A DNA stretch of 33,458 bases from Candidatus Melainabacteria bacterium GWF2_37_15 (GTDB lineage: Bacteria; Cyanobacteriota; Vampirovibrionia; Gastranaerophilales; UBA9971): contig MFRL01000066.1 of NCBI GenBank assembly GCA_001784565.1, positions 1 through 33,458 on the forward strand, written 5' to 3'. The translations under genes and the position numbers were made by a program. Under the pieces are notes generated by a model that saw only the letters and a program-made list of their open reading frames with translations, did no database searches and was not told the origin of the DNA. Positions 14,904 to 21,915 of the stretch are shown here, in pieces (position 1 is the first letter of the stretch; each line of letters begins with the position of its first letter).

Positions 14904-17003
14904 TTGTCGCACGCTCAGGCACAAAACCAAACAGGCTTTTTAACCGAACTATTTCTCGGTATATTCGTGCTAGGACTGGTTGTAATCCTCATTATTGAGC
15001 TGCCTACACCTCTCATTGACCTGTTTATCACTATAAATATTGCTATTGGCATTGTATTAATTGCTGTTTCCCTGTATGTACAAAGACCTCTCGATCTTGC
15101 GGCCTTTCCCTCTGTTATCCTTATCGGAACGTTGTTCCGATTGGTGCTAAGTATCGCAGCAACAAGGGTTATTCTTACAAAAGCTGAAGCGGGGGCAGTA
15201 ATTCATACGTTCGGGGAATTCGTAACCGGGGGAAACATTGTTGTTGGTTTTGTAATTTTCCTTATTATAACTATCGTACAGTTCCTGGTTATTACAAAGG
15301 GTTCTGAACGTATAGCTGAAGTTGCCGCCAGGTTTGCATTAGATGCTATGCCGGGTAAACAAATGACTATTGACGCTGATTTTAACCAGGGGTTAATCGG
15401 GCCGGAAGAAGCTGTCCGAAGAAGAGAAGACCTTCAGCGGGAATCATCACTTTACGGTTCTCTCGACGGTGCAATGAAATTTGTAAAAGGTGATACCATC
15501 GCAGGTATTATTATTACAGTAATTAACATCGTCGGAGGGCTGGCGATTGGAATGCTTATGATGGGTATGTCCCTGGAAGAAGCTGTTGAAACCTTTACAA
15601 AGCTGACGATTGGTGACGGTCTTTCCGCCCAGATTCCTTCCTTGTTAATGGCCGTTGCCTGCGGTATCACAATGACAAGAACTACAGCATCAGACAAGAG
15701 TTTGGCCCGAGATATATTCGCCCAGCTTATGAATAAACCCAACAGTTTATTCTTTGCTTCCGGTTTTCTTCTTTTAATTGCTTTGACTTCCTCGATTACA
15801 GGACTTCCATGGTGGTGGTTCGGGCTTATAGCCATTATCCTTGGTGTTGCTGCGTTTACAGTTGTGCTGCAGCAGGACGTAAGATCGCAGTATTATGAAC
15901 TGGAATCCGTTAAACAAAATATGCAGGACATGGTTAACCCAAATAAAATGTACGAAAGACTTGGCGTGGACATATTAAGCCTTCAGGTCGGGGATAACCT
16001 TTTAAAAATTGCTGATCCTGAGCAGGAAGGCCACCTCCTACCTAGAATAGCAGCTCTAAGACAAAGATCAACGGATGAACTGGGCTATATTATCCCAAGC
16101 ATAAGGATTATGGATAGCGGGGCTCTGGATAAGAATGAATACCTTATATCTATAAGGAATAATTCGGTTGCAAACGGTTTTATTTACCCTGACACCTTAA
16201 TGGTAATGGCAGAACAATGGGAAAGTGCAGGAAAACCTGTTCCTCACGATGTCATAACCGGTATTGATCCTACGTACCAGCAGCCTGTGTACTGGGTAAA
16301 GCCTGATCTTATAAAAGAAGGAGAAAACATTACTGCTGTAGACCCTGCAGATGCCATTGTTTCTCACATGCAGGAATGTGTACGTAAATACGTTGATGAA
16401 ATAATGACAAAAACTGACGTCATTAAGCTTATGGAACTTGTTAAAACCCAGGACCCAACCCTGGTTAATGACCTGGTACCTGCAATTATTTCCACAAGCG
16501 ACCTGAGAAAAATATTTGTTAACCTTATAAGAGAAAAAGTTTCAATCAAGGATATTGTATTTATTTTTGAAAGACTTTGTGACTACGCAAGATTTTCAAG
16601 AGAACCTGATATCCTGTCTGAAAGGCTAAGATCTGCGCTTGGAAGGCAAATATGCCTGAGTAACGCAGGTAAGGATAAAATACTGTATGTTGTGACTCTT
16701 TCACAGGAATGGGAAAAGATGCTTGATGATTCCTGCCAGAGAACGGAACTAGGGACAATGTTCTTATTGAATCCTTTACAAGTGCAGGAATTAATTGAAT
16801 TAGCGGCAACAGTGCTTATGAGAGCACATCAAACTGTGGGATACCAGCCTACAATACTTTGCTCCCCAAGGATAAGGCTGCCTCTTTACCAACTTCTTGA
16901 AAGACATATACCAACGGTTGTAGTTATTTCTTACAGTGAACTCATTCCTGATATCAGGGTCGAGCAGGTGGATACAATTGGTGAAGAGGCTATGAGCTAT
17001 TAA
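14904..17003 (+). CDS. flhA: Flagellar biosynthesis protein FlhA
   Basis: A 699-residue FlhA, the central export-gate membrane protein. It starts with TTG at 14904 (AAGGGTAAG upstream). The N-terminal ~330 residues hold about eight hydrophobic segments; between them are the FHIPEP-family landmarks: PTPLIDLFITINIAIGIVLI, RPLDLAAFPSVILIGTLFRLVLSIAATRVIL, FVTGGNIVVGFVIFLII, and the highly conserved loop ERIAEVAARFALDAMPGKQM and GLIGPEEAVRRREDLQRESS. The cytoplasmic domain (~350-699) includes RIMDSGALDKNEYLISI and RADQTVG-type HQTVGYQPTILCSPRIRLPL. Ends one base before fliI. FlhB, its partner, is not in the window. Confidence 0.97.
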   Translation: MSHAQAQNQTGFLTELFLGIFVLGLVVILIIELPTPLIDLFITINIAIGIVLIAVSLYVQRPLDLAAFPSVILIGTLFRLVLSIAATRVILTKAEAGAVIHTFGEFVTGGNIVVGFVIFLIITIVQFLVITKGSERIAEVAARFALDAMPGKQMTIDADFNQGLIGPEEAVRRREDLQRESSLYGSLDGAMKFVKGDTIAGIIITVINIVGGLAIGMLMMGMSLEEAVETFTKLTIGDGLSAQIPSLLMAVACGITMTRTTASDKSLARDIFAQLMNKPNSLFFASGFLLLIALTSSITGLPWWWFGLIAIILGVAAFTVVLQQDVRSQYYELESVKQNMQDMVNPNKMYERLGVDILSLQVGDNLLKIADPEQEGHLLPRIAALRQRSTDELGYIIPSIRIMDSGALDKNEYLISIRNNSVANGFIYPDTLMVMAEQWESAGKPVPHDVITGIDPTYQQPVYWVKPDLIKEGENITAVDPADAIVSHMQECVRKYVDEIMTKTDVIKLMELVKTQDPTLVNDLVPAIISTSDLRKIFVNLIREKVSIKDIVFIFERLCDYARFSREPDILSERLRSALGRQICLSNAGKDKILYVVTLSQEWEKMLDDSCQRTELGTMFLLNPLQVQELIELAATVLMRAHQTVGYQPTILCSPRIRLPLYQLLERHIPTVVVISYSELIPDIRVEQVDTIGEEAMSY

Positions 17004-17004
17004 T

Positions 17005-18339
17005 ATGAGAGAACAAATAGAAGCTACGCGCGACAGAGCACTAGAAATCATAGGTAACGCAGAAATATATAAATACAAAGGAACTGTATCAAAACTTCTT
17101 GGCTTAACAGTTGAAGCTAGGCTTCCAGGGTTAAAAATAGGCGATCTATGCTACGTAGAAACAGTCAATGGAGACCAAAAACCCGCAGAAGTCGTTGCAT
17201 TCAAGGGAGACGTAGCTCAGATGCTCCTTTTGTACGACGGTTCCGGGATTGCACAGGGCAGCCTGGTAACATCAACTAACACGCCAATTATGTTCCCTAT
17301 GGGGGATTTCCTCCTGGGTAGACTCATAAACCCGCTTGGCATACCGCTGGACGGAAAGCCGCTGGATACTTCCAGGGCGAAGTATGTATCCATTGATAAA
17401 GACCCGCCTGATGCGTTTACAAGGCCAATAATTAAAAATAAATTCCAGTCAGGAGTCAGGGCTATTGATTCAATGTTAACCCTTGGAGCAGGCCAGCGTA
17501 TGGGGCTTTTTGCAGGTAGCGGTGTTGGCAAAAGTACACTGCTGGGTATGATCGCTCGTAACAGTGAAGCTGATGTCAACGTAATGGCGCTGATTGGTGA
17601 GCGGGGAAGAGAAGTTAAGGAATTTATAGAAAACAGCCTCGGGCCGGAAGGTATGAAGAGGTCTGTACTTGTTTGTTCCACAGGAGACCAGCCTCCGCTA
17701 ATCAGGATGCGGGCATTTCAATCTGCTACTGCTGTTTGTGAATACTTCCGGGATCAGGGGAAGAAAGTATTTTTAATGACAGATACGGTTACAAGATGTG
17801 CAATGGCTGGAAGGGAAGTAGGGCTTTCAATAGGGGAGCCTCCCACAATGAAAGGCTACCCGCCATCTATATTTTCCTGGCTTCAAAGAGTTCTTGAAAG
17901 GACAGGCACAAGCCCTAAAGGTTCTATTACAGCACTTTATACAGTTCTTATGGAAGGGGATGACATCAATGACCCGGTTGTTGATACTGTAAGGGGTATT
18001 GTGGACGGGCATATATTCCTTTCCCGTAAAGTTGCTGAAATGAACCATTATCCTGCCATTGATGTTTTAGGCAGTATCAGCAGACTTTTCCCTGAAATAA
18101 CTGACCTTGAACACCAGGGTGCTGTAGCAAAAATGCGTAAACTCCTGGCTATGTACAGGGAAAATAAGGATTTGATTGATGTAGGTATGTACCAGCCCGG
18201 ACAGAACCATATGTTAGATATAGCTATTAAAATGATGCCTGAAATTAACAAGTTTCTTCAGCAGGGCATTAAAGAACATGTAAGTATGGAAAGCACTTTG
18301 CGCACACTTAAACAAATGATGGTTAATGTGAATGTGTAG
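17005..18339 (+). CDS. fliI: Flagellum-specific ATP synthase FliI
   Basis: A 444-residue rotary-type ATPase energising flagellar protein export. Walker A at ~168-182 (LFAGSGVGKSTLLGM), the conserved GERGREVKEFIE after it, Walker B region VFLMTDTVTRCAMAGREVGL (~254-273), and PPSIFSWLQRVLERTG, all typical of FliI rather than F1-beta. Length is normal. It begins one base after flhA stops. The last nine codons (KQMMVNVNV, stop TAG) are duplicated 699 bp downstream, marking the left edge of an inserted or duplicated module; the gene itself appears intact. Confidence 0.97.
   Translation: MREQIEATRDRALEIIGNAEIYKYKGTVSKLLGLTVEARLPGLKIGDLCYVETVNGDQKPAEVVAFKGDVAQMLLLYDGSGIAQGSLVTSTNTPIMFPMGDFLLGRLINPLGIPLDGKPLDTSRAKYVSIDKDPPDAFTRPIIKNKFQSGVRAIDSMLTLGAGQRMGLFAGSGVGKSTLLGMIARNSEADVNVMALIGERGREVKEFIENSLGPEGMKRSVLVCSTGDQPPLIRMRAFQSATAVCEYFRDQGKKVFLMTDTVTRCAMAGREVGLSIGEPPTMKGYPPSIFSWLQRVLERTGTSPKGSITALYTVLMEGDDINDPVVDTVRGIVDGHIFLSRKVAEMNHYPAIDVLGSISRLFPEITDLEHQGAVAKMRKLLAMYRENKDLIDVGMYQPGQNHMLDIAIKMMPEINKFLQQGIKEHVSMESTLRTLKQMMVNVNV
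18310..18338 (+). repeat. Left copy of 29-bp direct repeat (fliI 3' end, attL-like)
   Basis: The last codons of fliI, 18310-18338, recur at 19009-19037 with one mismatch (T at 18329, G at 19028): 19 identical bases, one difference, nine identical bases. The two copies are 699 bp apart. Confidence 0.9.
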
Positions 18340-18356
18340 ATTAGGTAATAGTTAAA

Positions 18357-18560
18357 CTATTCAGGAATATACTCAAAAAGTTCTCCAACAGTACAATCAA
18401 GAGCTTCGCAAAGTTTTTCGATTGTGCGAAAGCTTATCATATCAGTTTTTTCATTATAAAGATTAGATAAAGAGCTTGCGCTTATGCCTGTAATCCTATG
18501 AAGTTCCGCTATGCGTATTTTTTTCCTTGCCATTAAAACGGCTAAATTATTTTTTAACAT
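18357..18560 (-). CDS. XRE/Cro-CI family helix-turn-helix regulator, 67 aa
   Basis: A 67-residue one-domain DNA-binding protein, MLKNNLAVLMARKKIRIAEL then HRITGISASSLSNLYNEKTD (helix-turn-helix at ~18-37), ISFRTIEKLCEALDCTVGELFEYIPE. This is the compact YozG-like class of phage and plasmid repressors, always read from this start. No strong Shine-Dalgarno precedes the ATG. It is divergent from the 65-aa gene with 108 bp between, in which alternating inverted repeats cover the promoter; autoregulation and control of the neighbour are likely. The gene lies within the repeat-flanked module. Confidence 0.9.
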   Translation of the reverse strand: MLKNNLAVLMARKKIRIAELHRITGISASSLSNLYNEKTDMISFRTIEKLCEALDCTVGELFEYIPE

Positions 18561-18588
18561 TATAAAATTTTAACAATTTTTATAAAAT

Positions 18589-18617
18589 TTGACTTTTCAT
18601 AGCAAATTTAATATGAT
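18589..18617 (+). promoter_or_regulatory. Sigma-70 promoter of the 65-aa gene
   Basis: TTGACT (18589-18594), 17 nt, TATGAT (18612-18617). The -10 box is inside the first operator half-site, so a bound repressor would block it. Confidence 0.75.
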
Positions 18618-18638
18618 TTATATCATATTTGATATGAT
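18611..18638. promoter_or_regulatory. Operator: three alternating ATATGAT half-sites
   Basis: ATATGAT (18611-18617), 4 nt, ATCATAT (18622-18628), 3 nt, ATATGAT (18632-18638). Each neighbouring pair is an inverted repeat, giving two overlapping palindromes sharing the middle half-site. Best candidate binding site for the divergent XRE regulator. Confidence 0.65.
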
Positions 18639-18668
18639 AATTAAAAAATTTCTTAATAAGGAGCAAAA

Positions 18669-18866
18669 ATGGGCAAAAATAGACAACTTTATAAACTTAG
18701 GGCAAGGATTTCAATAAAATCTGAGCGTGCTAAATATTTACTCGAAAATATTATAGAAAAACTGGTAGACAACGTAGAATCTCAGGTTTTTGCCGAAATG
18801 GCACTAGATGAAATCAATCGAATATCTAAAATGTCACAAAAAATAGGTATTATTCTAAAACATTAA
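18669..18866 (+). CDS. Hypothetical protein, 65 aa, controlled by the divergent XRE regulator
   Basis: A 65-residue basic, probably all-helical protein starting MGKNRQLYKLRARISIKSER. No recognised domain, no membrane segment. The start is clear: AAGGAG 7 nt before the ATG. It has a good sigma-70 promoter overlapped by operator half-sites and a rho-independent terminator, so it is a complete, regulated single-gene unit. The arrangement resembles a phage-type regulated cargo or toxin/antitoxin-like pair, but no motif supports a toxin function. It lies entirely inside the module flanked by the fliI-end repeats. Confidence 0.75.
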   Translation: MGKNRQLYKLRARISIKSERAKYLLENIIEKLVDNVESQVFAEMALDEINRISKMSQKIGIILKH

Positions 18867-18900
18867 AACAACTCCCCACATCAAGAATGACAGCCATGAT

Positions 18901-18928
18901 CATTGTTTTAAAGACAATGTTGTTTTTT
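18901..18928 (+). terminator. Rho-independent terminator of the 65-aa gene
   Basis: CATTGT (18901-18906) pairs with ACAATG (18914-18919), loop of 7, followed by TTGTTTTTT. It is 34 nt after the stop codon. Confidence 0.7.
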
Positions 18929-18944
18929 AATATTAAATTACTTG

Positions 18945-18969
18945 TTGATATCACAAATTGTGATATCAA
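18945..18969. repeat. Perfect 25-bp palindrome inside the module
   Basis: TTGATATCACAA (18945-18956) and TTGTGATATCAA (18958-18969) around one A. No T-run follows, so a protein-binding site is more likely than a terminator. Its TTGATAT core is shared with the operator region (TTGATATGAT at 18629-18638). Confidence 0.7.
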
Positions 18970-19008
18970 AATTTTCATTTTATTTTTAGTTACAATTTAA
19001 CCAGTTAC

Positions 19009-19037
19009 AAACAAATGATGGTTAATGGGAATGTGTA
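19009..19037 (+). repeat. Right copy of 29-bp direct repeat (attR-like)
   Basis: 28 of 29 bases identical to 18310-18338. In the same frame it still reads K-Q-M-M-V-N-G-N-V followed by TAA, a ghost of the fliI C-terminus with no fliI coding sequence before it. Confidence 0.9.
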
Positions 19038-19103
19038 ATTGCTATAGTTAATTTAGCATTGTACTATATTATTAATTACTTTGAGTTCAGGAGAGTTAAA
19101 GAT

Positions 19104-19349
19104 ATGGAACAAATTGTAAAAATAGCGCTTGATTTAAATGAAAAAACCGAGAATAGATATGAACTGGTTTATAAAATAGCTGAATTAGCGAAGAAGCTCA
19201 AAGACGAACAGGTTCAAAAATTCCATCACGATGAATTTGGCTATGATACAGAGCCAATGTATAATTCAGCAATTAAGAAAGAAAAGCCTGTCCAGCATGC
19301 CATAATGGTACAGTCTAGTGAGTCTGATGACAGCGGTCTCGTTGGTTAG
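19104..19349 (+). CDS. rpoZ: RNA polymerase omega subunit (RpoZ)-like
   Basis: An 81-residue protein. The segment LDLNEKTENRYELVYKIAELAKKLKDE (~8-34) matches the omega signature, where NRYELVxxAAxRAR is nearly invariant; omega binds the beta' subunit and aids RNA polymerase assembly. I use ATG at 19104, preceded by AGGAGAG, instead of the longer open frame from 19059, whose extra 15 residues lack a ribosome binding site. The second half (FHHDEFGYDTEPMYNSAIKK) is acidic and not conserved. The gene follows the right repeat by 66 bp and its 3' end overlaps rnhC by 32 bp in another frame. Confidence 0.75.
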   Translation: MEQIVKIALDLNEKTENRYELVYKIAELAKKLKDEQVQKFHHDEFGYDTEPMYNSAIKKEKPVQHAIMVQSSESDDSGLVG

Positions 19350-20211
19350 TTTAAACCTTTCTGAGCAGGAATTAAAGTCTGATCTGGAAAATAAAGGGTT
19401 TGAATTCAAGCCTGCAGAACACGCATATTGGCGGGCACAAAAAGACGGGTTAACTATTACTTTATATAAAAGTGGAAAGATTCTTGTACAGGGCAAAGGG
19501 GCAGAGGAGTTTTTTTCCCCCAACAGAATGGATTGCTTCGTCGAGCCTAAAGGCTCTCCTCGCAATGACATTTCAAAACATAACTCCTGGATTGGAACTG
19601 ATGAATCCGGCAAAGGTGATTATTTTGGCCCGCTTGTGGTTGCAGGCGTGCTGGTTGATGAAAAAAACATGAACCAGCTTATTACACTTGGAGTTCAGGA
19701 CAGCAAAAAAATTAATGATACTACAATCCACAAACTTGCGCCTAAAATAAAGGAAATCAGCACTTTTGCCGTTGTCACAATAAACCCGGCCAAATATAAT
19801 GAACTTTACAGCAAGTTTAAAAATTTGAACAACCTGCTTGCCTGGGGACACGCACGAGCAATTGAAAATATTCTTGAGAAAACGCCGTGCGAGTATGCGC
19901 TTTCAGACAAATTCGGGAATGAATCCCTTATTAAAAACGCTTTACTAAAAAACGGAAGAAATATTATTCTTGAACAAAGAACAAAAGCTGAGGATGATAT
20001 TGCGGTTGCTGCGGCTTCAGTGCTTGCGCGGGATGAATTCCTCACAAGGCTTAAAAAATTCTCAACAGAATACGGAATAAACTTGCCAAAAGGAGCTTCT
20101 GCGGAAGTATTAAAGCAGGCAGGCGTATTTGTAAGCAAATACGGAATTGAGAAGCTAAATAACGTAGCTAAAATACACTTTAAATGTACTCAGCAAATTA
20201 AAGCATTGTAA
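19318..20211 (+). CDS. rnhC: Ribonuclease HIII
   Basis: A 297-residue RNase HIII, removing RNA from RNA/DNA hybrids. Residues ~15-68 form the TBP-like substrate-binding domain (LSEQELKSDLENKGFEFKPA; LTITLYKSGKILVQGKG). The catalytic domain begins SWIGTDESGKGDYFGPLVVAGV (~92-113) with the RNase H2/H3-type Asp-Glu pair; ALSDKFGN and AEDDIAVAAASVLARDEF carry the further acidic residues. The linker (~70-86) contains a copy of a dispersed palindromic repeat. The start is uncertain: GTG 19318 and ATG 19327 both lie inside rpoZ with no Shine-Dalgarno, so translation is probably coupled. Confidence 0.93.
   Translation: MSLMTAVSLVSLNLSEQELKSDLENKGFEFKPAEHAYWRAQKDGLTITLYKSGKILVQGKGAEEFFSPNRMDCFVEPKGSPRNDISKHNSWIGTDESGKGDYFGPLVVAGVLVDEKNMNQLITLGVQDSKKINDTTIHKLAPKIKEISTFAVVTINPAKYNELYSKFKNLNNLLAWGHARAIENILEKTPCEYALSDKFGNESLIKNALLKNGRNIILEQRTKAEDDIAVAAASVLARDEFLTRLKKFSTEYGINLPKGASAEVLKQAGVFVSKYGIEKLNNVAKIHFKCTQQIKAL
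19531..19570 (-). repeat. Dispersed palindromic repeat inside the rnhC reading frame
   Basis: On the minus strand it starts TGTCATTGCGAGGAG (19570-19556) and ends CGACGAAGCAATC (19543-19531). The same ends occur at 21778-21818. It translates in frame as part of the linker of RNase HIII (DCFVEPKGSPRND). Confidence 0.8.
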
Positions 20212-20329
20212 ATAAAAGCAGATAGATAAACCCAAAGCTTAAAGTTGTTAAACCAAAACACAATTGAAGCACGGGTGGCTGATTATTCCATAATTGGCTA
20301 AAAGTGATTTTTTCTGTTTCGTTATTCAT
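20198..20329 (-). CDS. Small single-pass membrane protein, 43 aa
   Basis: A reverse ORF of 43 codons, start ATG 20329, with a GGGGGT stretch about 5 nt upstream. The product begins MNNETEKITFSQLWNNQPPV and ends in one hydrophobic helix (LQLCFGLTTLSFGFIYLLLF, ~21-40). It lies 77 nt after the TPR-protease stop on the same strand and overlaps the end of convergent rnhC by 14 bp. Unknown function. The layout (polar head, single helix, good spacing to a G-rich site) suggests a real gene, but length alone does not exclude chance. Confidence 0.45.
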   Translation of the reverse strand: MNNETEKITFSQLWNNQPPVLQLCFGLTTLSFGFIYLLLFTML

Positions 20330-20406
20330 AAAATACCCCCAGACATACCTTTCATATCTTTTATTATTTTCCGTTAATTTTATTTTTAGGGCATCATTCT
20401 GGAGGT

Positions 20407-21915
20407 TTAAATCTTATTGACATAATCCAGCAGATTCTGTATGTTTTCATCGTCTTTTGCCTGCGGGTTATACCTTAATAAATTTTGTAGAATATTTTTC
20501 GCTTCACTATACTGCTTGTTTTCCATTAAATAAAGCGCGTAATTATGCGAAAAAGCTATGTTTCTTGGCTCTTTACTTATGAGTTCCTTAAACAAATTTG
20601 ACGCTTCAGTTGTCTTCCCCATTTCTTTATAAGTAAAAGCAAGGCCTTCTATAGCGCTTGTGTAAGAAGGATCAATTTCAATGGCTTTTTTATAGCTTAT
20701 TACTGCGTTTTCATAATTTCCAAGATCAAAATAAGCTTTTCCAAGATGTGACCAGCTCAAAACATTATTCGGGTAACTTTTTGTGTATTCTACTGCTTCC
20801 TGTAATTTTTTATCAAGCAATTTGTCCTTTGAGCCCAATAATTTTTCATTCTTAGCTGAACCTGTAACTATTTTTTCATCCTTGTCAAAATTAGATATAT
20901 CCGGGTCAAGCGTATAAAGGAGCGACAAGGTATTTATATCACGTGATGAAAGCTCATTCACATCATTTACCGCAGAGTACATTATGTCTGATTTATTACT
21001 ACTGTGGCCCCTTATACCCAATGCATGGCCTAATTCGTGCAAAGCTGTAGTGTATAAATCACCCTGAGGAATAAATTTCACTTCATAATAATCGAGAATA
21101 GAGCCCTTGATATAAGGAGTTGCCAGTCCTGTTACATACCCTTTCCCGGTTTTCTTTAAAATTTCATTAACAAAATAAACCCTAATATTAGCTTCATCAG
21201 GATTATCAGTGATTTTATAACTAATTATAAGATTATTTCCCACACTGTTAACCCAATTATCCATCGCCCGTTTAATCTCGGAAAAATAAGAATCTTTGTA
21301 ACCGGGAAGTCCTGTATTGCGCTGTATATATACTTTTATAGGCATTTTTTCAGTATGCCACCTGGTAACCTGCCCGCCTTCAAGAGCGTTTTCTATGTAT
21401 GTATCCCCTGATTTGAATGCAAATTTCTGTTTTGTGCTTGCGTTGTTTTTGGTATCCAGGTCTATTCCCTTCTTAATAAGCCTGTATTTTTCAATCTCTG
21501 AAATCCCCATAAAAGCCAATCTCGCTTCATAACTAAGCGGGGATGCTTCTATTATTTTTTCATATTCCCGCTGAGCTTTCTCAAATTCATTAAGGTTAAT
21601 TAAGGTTTGAGCGTAGTAATAGCGACATTTTAAATTTGAAGGAAACTTTTCTAATGCTTTAGCGAAATAAAAGCCGGCTTTATCGTATTCACTATTATCA
21701 TAGGCTTTTTTCCCTGCTGCGTAGTAGTCATAGCAAAAAGAGGAGCTTATAAAGAGCAGGGAAATAATTATGCTTATTGTCATTGCGAGGAGCGACCGAA
21801 GGGAGCGACGCAGCAATCTATCCAGTGTGGAATGCAAGCTGTGGGGCTTCGCTCCACTTAGATAGATTCTCACGTCGGGCGAGAAAACCAATTTCTTTAA
21901 TTTATCCTTTACCAT
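20407..21915 (-). CDS. Secreted TPR protein with matrixin-like zinc metalloprotease domain
   Basis: Up to 502 residues. A hydrophobic signal segment (MTISIIISLLFISSSFC, ~45-62) is followed by TPR-like repeats (~68-130), then a matrixin/M10-like protease domain (~170-335) with HELGHALGIRGHS and the Met-turn SDIMYS, and three or more further TPR repeats (~375-500: SWSHLGKAYFDLGNYENAVI; AIEGLAFTYKEMGKTTEA). The zinc motif reads HExxHxxGxxGH, one residue longer than classic HExxHxxGxxH. The gene start is ambiguous: ATG 21915 has GAGGAGGGCGAGG before it, while ATG 21783 starts directly at the signal segment. The sequence between them is a repeat element. It lies downstream of the Maf gene on the same strand; the cysteine at the signal end (FCYDYY) could be a lipobox-like site, though weak. 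Confidence 0.85.
   Translation of the reverse strand: MVKDKLKKLVFSPDVRIYLSGAKPHSLHSTLDRLLRRSLRSLLAMTISIIISLLFISSSFCYDYYAAGKKAYDNSEYDKAGFYFAKALEKFPSNLKCRYYYAQTLINLNEFEKAQREYEKIIEASPLSYEARLAFMGISEIEKYRLIKKGIDLDTKNNASTKQKFAFKSGDTYIENALEGGQVTRWHTEKMPIKVYIQRNTGLPGYKDSYFSEIKRAMDNWVNSVGNNLIISYKITDNPDEANIRVYFVNEILKKTGKGYVTGLATPYIKGSILDYYEVKFIPQGDLYTTALHELGHALGIRGHSSNKSDIMYSAVNDVNELSSRDINTLSLLYTLDPDISNFDKDEKIVTGSAKNEKLLGSKDKLLDKKLQEAVEYTKSYPNNVLSWSHLGKAYFDLGNYENAVISYKKAIEIDPSYTSAIEGLAFTYKEMGKTTEASNLFKELISKEPRNIAFSHNYALYLMENKQYSEAKNILQNLLRYNPQAKDDENIQNLLDYVNKI

Larger units (their letters stand above)
18310..19037. mobile_element. Putative small integrated or decayed module flanked by fliI-end repeats
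   Basis: Between the 29-bp repeats lie a phage-type XRE repressor gene, a divergently transcribed 65-aa gene with an operator-covered promoter, its terminator and a perfect palindrome, in sequence visibly more AT-rich than the flagellar genes. Insertion at the 3' end of a gene with the gene end regenerated is what site-specific integration leaves. No integrase or transposase is present, so it would be a remnant, a satellite mobilised in trans, or the product of a tandem duplication followed by replacement. The boundaries are seen; the mobile interpretation is inference. Confidence 0.5.

Noticed and set aside
15452-15835. 127-codon minus-strand frame inside flhA
   Set aside because: Fully antisense to conserved FlhA membrane segments; no independent signal.
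17217-17681. 154-codon open frame on the minus strand within fliI
   Set aside because: It lies antisense to the most conserved ATPase region (Walker A), has Ser/Pro/Leu-rich shadow composition and no ribosome binding site.
18347-18361. 15-bp palindrome (AATAGTT-A-AACTATT) between fliI and the XRE stop
   Set aside because: AT-only stem that is too weak for a terminator, and such short AT palindromes are expected by chance in this composition.
18340-19008. CRISPR or toxin-antitoxin locus in the module
   Set aside because: No regularly spaced repeats, and neither small protein shows a known toxin motif; only the regulator is recognisable.
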